In this document: piece after piece, positions 17,909 through 21,135 of the stretch
Numbering within the stretch: the stretch's first letter is position 1
How the letters are laid out: every line of letters begins with the position of its first letter
Origin: Comamonadaceae bacterium
GTDB taxonomy: Bacteria; Pseudomonadota; Gammaproteobacteria; Burkholderiales; Burkholderiaceae_C
Direction: 5' to 3'
Assembly (NCBI GenBank): GCA_947374105.1
Contig: CANCAO010000001.1
Coordinates: 1-21,135 of the forward strand
DNA: 21,135 bases
The notes under the pieces: model-generated
What the model saw: only the letters and a program-made list of their open reading frames with translations
Databases searched by the model: none
Told to the model about the DNA's origin: nothing
Made by a program: the position numbers and the translations under genes

Positions 17909-18967
17909 ATGAACCTCATCGTGTTGGGTGCGGGTGCTTGGGGAACGGCGTTGGCCATCAGTGCCAGCCAGAATTCGCGTGCCACGCATCGCGTGACCCT
18001 CTGGGCGCGTGATCCTGCCCAGGCGCTGGCCATGCAAACCCAGCGCTGCAATGCGCGTTACTTGCCTGGCCTGAAATTGCCAGGTTCTATTCAGATCGTG
18101 AGTGGTTCTGCCGATGCATTGGCGCAAGTCGTGCAGGGGCAAGACCTTGTGATTGTGGCCACGCCCATGGCAGGGCTGCGGGGTGTGCTGACCCAGTTAC
18201 GGGCCTTTAGACAGCCAGTTGCCTGGCTCTGCAAGGGCTTTGAAGCTGCTAATTCGAAGTCGTTTCCAGCATCTTTTGGGCTTCTAGCGCATGAAATACA
18301 AGCACAAGCAGCTCCTGAATTGATAGCGGGTGTTTTGAGTGGACCGAGCTTTGCACAAGAGGTTGCGCTGGGACAGCCAACGGCCTTGGTGGCCGCCAGC
18401 ATGCATGCTACTGTGCGTGAGGCCTTAGTGGCCGCTTTCCACAGCCCCTCCTTGCGTGTGTACGCCAACGAGGATGTTGTGGGTGTTGAAGTGGGTGGCG
18501 CGGTGAAGAACGTGATGGCCATTGCGGCGGGTGTGTTGGACGGCATTGCTGTTGCTGACTTGCCCGACCACCTGCGTCCGGGACTCAATGCACGCGCCGC
18601 CCTCATCACGCGCGGGCTGGCTGAAATGACCCGCTTAGGGCTTGCGCTGGGCGCACGAGCCGATACCTTCATGGGTCTGTCGGGCCTGGGCGATCTGGTG
18701 TTGACCTCCACGGGCAGTCTGAGCCGCAACCGCCAGGTCGGTTTGCTGCTGGCGCAAGGACAAACCTTGCAACAAGCCGTGGCCTCACTGGGTCATGTAG
18801 CCGAGGGCGTGTACAGCGCCCGCACCGTGCTGCAACGCGCCCAGCATTTGGGTGTGGACATGCCCATCACGCAATGCGTGGTGGCCTTGCTGGACGGTCA
18901 GATGCAGTCTGCCCAAGTGGTGGCTGCGCTGATGGGGCGTGAGCCAACCACTGAAGCAGGCATCTAG
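17909..18967 (+). CDS. gpsA: NAD(P)H-dependent glycerol-3-phosphate dehydrogenase
   Basis: 352 residues, slightly longer than the ~339 of E. coli. It makes sn-glycerol 3-phosphate from dihydroxyacetone phosphate for phospholipid synthesis. NAD(P)-binding GAGAWGTA at 7-14, CKGFEA with K109, [10 protein letters not shown], the catalytic lysine K200 in [12 protein letters not shown], and SGLGDLVLT at 258-266. Between GFEA and SGPS there are about seven more residues than in E. coli, in and beside a repeat-like DNA block. No Shine-Dalgarno is visible before the ATG, so it may be coupled from secB. The stop lies in a CTAG shared with the opposing gene. Confidence 0.97.
   Translation: MNLIVLGAGAWGTALAISASQNSRATHRVTLWARDPAQALAMQTQRCNARYLPGLKLPGSIQIVSGSADALAQVVQGQDLVIVATPMAGLRGVLTQLRAFRQPVAWLCKGFEAANSKSFPASFGLLAHEIQAQAAPELIAGVLSGPSFAQEVALGQPTALVAASMHATVREALVAAFHSPSLRVYANEDVVGVEVGGAVKNVMAIAAGVLDGIAVADLPDHLRPGLNARAALITRGLAEMTRLGLALGARADTFMGLSGLGDLVLTSTGSLSRNRQVGLLLAQGQTLQQAVASLGHVAEGVYSARTVLQRAQHLGVDMPITQCVVALLDGQMQSAQVVAALMGREPTTEAGI
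18279..18327 (+). repeat. repeat-like 49-nt block embedded in gpsA (copy 2)
   Basis: The block runs GG, CTAGCG, 18 bases, then GCAGCTCCTGAATTGATAGC, the same arrangement, spacing, orientation and codon phase as the block in serS (4601-4649). The final 20 bases match at 14 positions without gaps. It encodes about residues 124-140 and sits in a locally A+T-richer stretch from about 18240. Family identity is from memory and unverified. Confidence 0.55.
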
Positions 18968-21135
18968 TTTTTGGCAATCTTGGCCGCAATGTGCGCCAAA
19001 GATTCTTCGACCTGATCGACCAAGATCAGGCACAAATCACCTTCATCCAGTTTGTCCATCGCCGTGTCAATGGCGAGAAACTCTCCGCGAATTTCGCTGA
19101 TGGTTTTGGTGCGGCTGGCCTTCACCAGGCCTTGTTGCAACAGGGCCAGAACTTCACCATCTTCGCGCCCGCGCTGACACTGGTCTTGGTAGAGCACAGC
19201 TTCGTCAAAGGCTTCACCTAAGAGAGCGGTTTGCTCGCGGATGTCTTCATCGCGCCTGTCCCCCGCGCCGCTGATCACCACCATGCGGCGCTTGGCGGGC
19301 AAGGCGTTAACAGCTTGTGCCAGCGCGATCATGGCGTCCGGGTTGTGGCCGTAGTCGGCAATCACGGTGGCACCTCGGTAGCTGAACAGGTTAAAGCGAC
19401 CCAGCGCGTTGTCGCTATCATTGATAAAGCTGGCTAGCCCACTGCGCACGGTGTCCCAGCCCAGCCCCAGGCCCCAGACGGCAGCCACGGACGCCATGAC
19501 GTTTTCGACCTGAAAACCAATCGCACCTTGGTGCGTGATGGGGACATGGGACATGGGAAAACGCTGACGCTGCGTGCCCTCAGCCGCCACCACACAACCG
19601 TCTTCTACATACACGGCGCGTTTGCCCTGCGCCAGATGGGTCGCCATTACCGGGTGATTGCGGTCGGCGGCAAAGAAGGTGACCGAGCCTTTGCAGTGCA
19701 CGGCCATGGCCGCCACGATGGGGTCGGCCGCGTTGAGCACGGCAACGCCTTGGGCGGCGATATTTTGTACGATCACGCGCTTGAGCACGGCCAAGTCTTG
19801 CACCGAGGTGATGTAGTTCAGGCCCAGATGGTCGCCACTGCCCACGTTGGTCACCACGGCTACATTGCAACGGTCAAAGGCCAAGCCTTCACGCAGCATG
19901 CCGCCGCGCGCGGTCTCCAGCACAGCGGCATCCACATCGGGGTGCGCCAACACATTGCGTGCACTCTTGGGGCCGCTACAGTCGCCTGTGTCGATGCACT
20001 GGCCGTTCACATAAACCCCGTCGGTATTCGTCATGCCCACGCGCAGGCCGCTGTGGGTGAGCAGGTGAGAAATCAGACGCACGGTTGTGGTTTTGCCGTT
20101 GGTGCCGGTGACGGCCACGACCGGAATGCGCCCGTTGTCGTTCGTACCAAACATGCTGTTGATGATGGCCTCACCCACCGCCCGGCCTTTGCCGAAGGAG
20201 GGCATCAGGTGCATGCGCAGGCCGGGGGCTGCGTTGACCTCCACCACGCCGCCGCCTTGCTCTTCCAGGGGCTGCAAGATGCTGTCGCACACCATGTCCA
20301 CACCGCAGATGTCCAGACCCACCATTTGGGCGGCTGCCACGGCACGTTCTGCCACGGCGGGGTGCACGTCGTCGGTGACATCAGTGGCGGTTCCACCGGT
20401 AGACAGGTTGGCGTTATTGCGCAGATTGACACGTTGCCCCTTGGGCGGAATGGTGTCGGCGCTGAAGTTTTGCGACGCCAGGCAGGTCAGGGCGATGTCA
20501 TCGAAACGAATCTTGGTGAGCGAGGTGGCGTGACCGGAGCCCCGGCGCGGGTCTTTGTTAACGGTCTCCACCAACTGGCGGATGGAGTGCACGCCGTCAC
20601 CCACCACATTGGGCGGGTCGCGCCGTGCGGCTGCCACCAGCTTGTCGCCCACCACCAGCAGGCGAAAGTCGTTGCCGGGCAGGAAGCGTTCGACCAGAAT
20701 TTCATCGTCAAATTCTGTGGCGGCGGCATAGGCTGCCATCAAGTGCTCACGCGAGTTGATGTTGACAGTGACGCCCTTGCCCTGGTTACCACTCTTCGGT
20801 TTGACGACCACGGGCATGCCAATGTCGCACGCCGCTGTCCAAGCCGCTTCGGGGCTACGCACCTCGCAACCCAGGGGCACGGGCACGCCAGCGGCGTTCA
20901 GCAGTTTTTTGGTGAGTTCTTTGTCTTGGGCGATATCTTCGGCAATGGTGCTGGTCACGTCCATTTCAGCGGCCTGAATGCGCCGCTGGCGGCTGCCCCA
21001 GCCAAACATGATGAGGCTGCCTTCGGTCAGGCGGCGATAGGGGATGTTTCGTGCCAGTGCGGCGTCGGCAATCGAGCCCGTGCTGGGGCCCAGGCGCACG
21101 TCTTCATCGAGTTCACGCAAATCCTCCAGGGCTTG
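18964..21135 (-). CDS. cphA: cyanophycin synthetase (N-terminus beyond the window)
   Basis: The frame is open to the right edge ([12 protein letters not shown]), so a TTG at 21120 is internal and roughly 150 N-terminal residues are missing by comparison with full-length enzymes. About 723 residues are visible. They include the conserved FGWGSRQRR, an ATP-grasp domain with glycine loop KSGNQGKGV, ligands in [13 protein letters not shown], and a Mur-ligase-like domain with P-loop [10 protein letters not shown] (about residue 336-345 from that TTG), [11 protein letters not shown] and [10 protein letters not shown]. It polymerises Asp and Arg into cyanophycin, a nitrogen and carbon store. Many betaproteobacteria carry a second cphA variant next door; if so it would lie further right. 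The stop overlaps that of gpsA by four bases. Confidence 0.96.
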   Translation of the reverse strand, partial: QALEDLRELDEDVRLGPSTGSIADAALARNIPYRRLTEGSLIMFGWGSRQRRIQAAEMDVTSTIAEDIAQDKELTKKLLNAAGVPVPLGCEVRSPEAAWTAACDIGMPVVVKPKSGNQGKGVTVNINSREHLMAAYAAATEFDDEILVERFLPGNDFRLLVVGDKLVAAARRDPPNVVGDGVHSIRQLVETVNKDPRRGSGHATSLTKIRFDDIALTCLASQNFSADTIPPKGQRVNLRNNANLSTGGTATDVTDDVHPAVAERAVAAAQMVGLDICGVDMVCDSILQPLEEQGGGVVEVNAAPGLRMHLMPSFGKGRAVGEAIINSMFGTNDNGRIPVVAVTGTNGKTTTVRLISHLLTHSGLRVGMTNTDGVYVNGQCIDTGDCSGPKSARNVLAHPDVDAAVLETARGGMLREGLAFDRCNVAVVTNVGSGDHLGLNYITSVQDLAVLKRVIVQNIAAQGVAVLNAADPIVAAMAVHCKGSVTFFAADRNHPVMATHLAQGKRAVYVEDGCVVAAEGTQRQRFPMSHVPITHQGAIGFQVENVMASVAAVWGLGLGWDTVRSGLASFINDSDNALGRFNLFSYRGATVIADYGHNPDAMIALAQAVNALPAKRRMVVISGAGDRRDEDIREQTALLGEAFDEAVLYQDQCQRGREDGEVLALLQQGLVKASRTKTISEIRGEFLAIDTAMDKLDEGDLCLILVDQVEESLAHIAAKIAKN

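Noticed and set aside
21118..21120. TTG as the start of cphA
   Set aside because: The frame stays open to the window end, and the missing N-terminal domain of the family would lie upstream.

Overview
The window looks like core chromosome of a betaproteobacterium of the order Burkholderiales, most likely Comamonadaceae (Rhodoferax/Polaromonas-like). This rests on the protein sequences, moderately high G+C, the pairing of folE with a BLUF gene, the smr-radC pair, the presence of cyanophycin synthetase, and two short in-frame sequence blocks resembling a dispersed repeat I recall from that family. The assignment is inference; there is no rRNA gene to anchor it. Coding density is very high: no gene-free stretch reaches 300 bases, and I see no tRNA, IS element, prophage, CRISPR array or origin.

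Layout. (1) 1-1293 is the 3' part of a c-di-GMP enzyme with a decayed GGDEF and an intact EAL domain. (2) Minus-strand radC and an Smr-domain gene are translationally coupled. (3) Plus-strand slpA-ispH and serS-peroxiredoxin: protein folding, isoprenoid synthesis, seryl-tRNA charging and peroxide defence. (4) A PAS-GGDEF diguanylate cyclase is followed by an EEP-family phosphodiesterase and cardiolipin synthase B (a ybhP-clsB pair), then folE with a BLUF blue-light sensor, then a DUF429 protein. (5) A minus-strand operon pairs a second diguanylate cyclase with a FlhG/FleN-like ATPase. (6) A secreted thermonuclease converges on a minus-strand gpmA-ctpA-moeB group. (7) Divergent from gpmA is a rhodanese-grxC-secB-gpsA block matching the enterobacterial yibN-grxC-secB-gpsA order. 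(8) The right edge holds most of a cyanophycin synthetase, cut off at its N terminus.

Functional links. Three c-di-GMP turnover proteins lie within 13 kb, two of them cyclases with intact catalytic and inhibitory sites, plus a FleN-like ATPase of the class that works with c-di-GMP-responsive flagellar regulators. The folE-BLUF pair is a compact light-sensing operon attached to pterin/folate synthesis. The rest is housekeeping.

The most noteworthy items are: the folE-BLUF operon with a promoter that would give a leaderless folE mRNA; two collinear 49-nt blocks in the same reading frame of serS and gpsA that look like domesticated copies of one repeat; the cyclase/FleN-like pair; and a hairpin directly ahead of secB. 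I did not find an obviously new multi-gene system.
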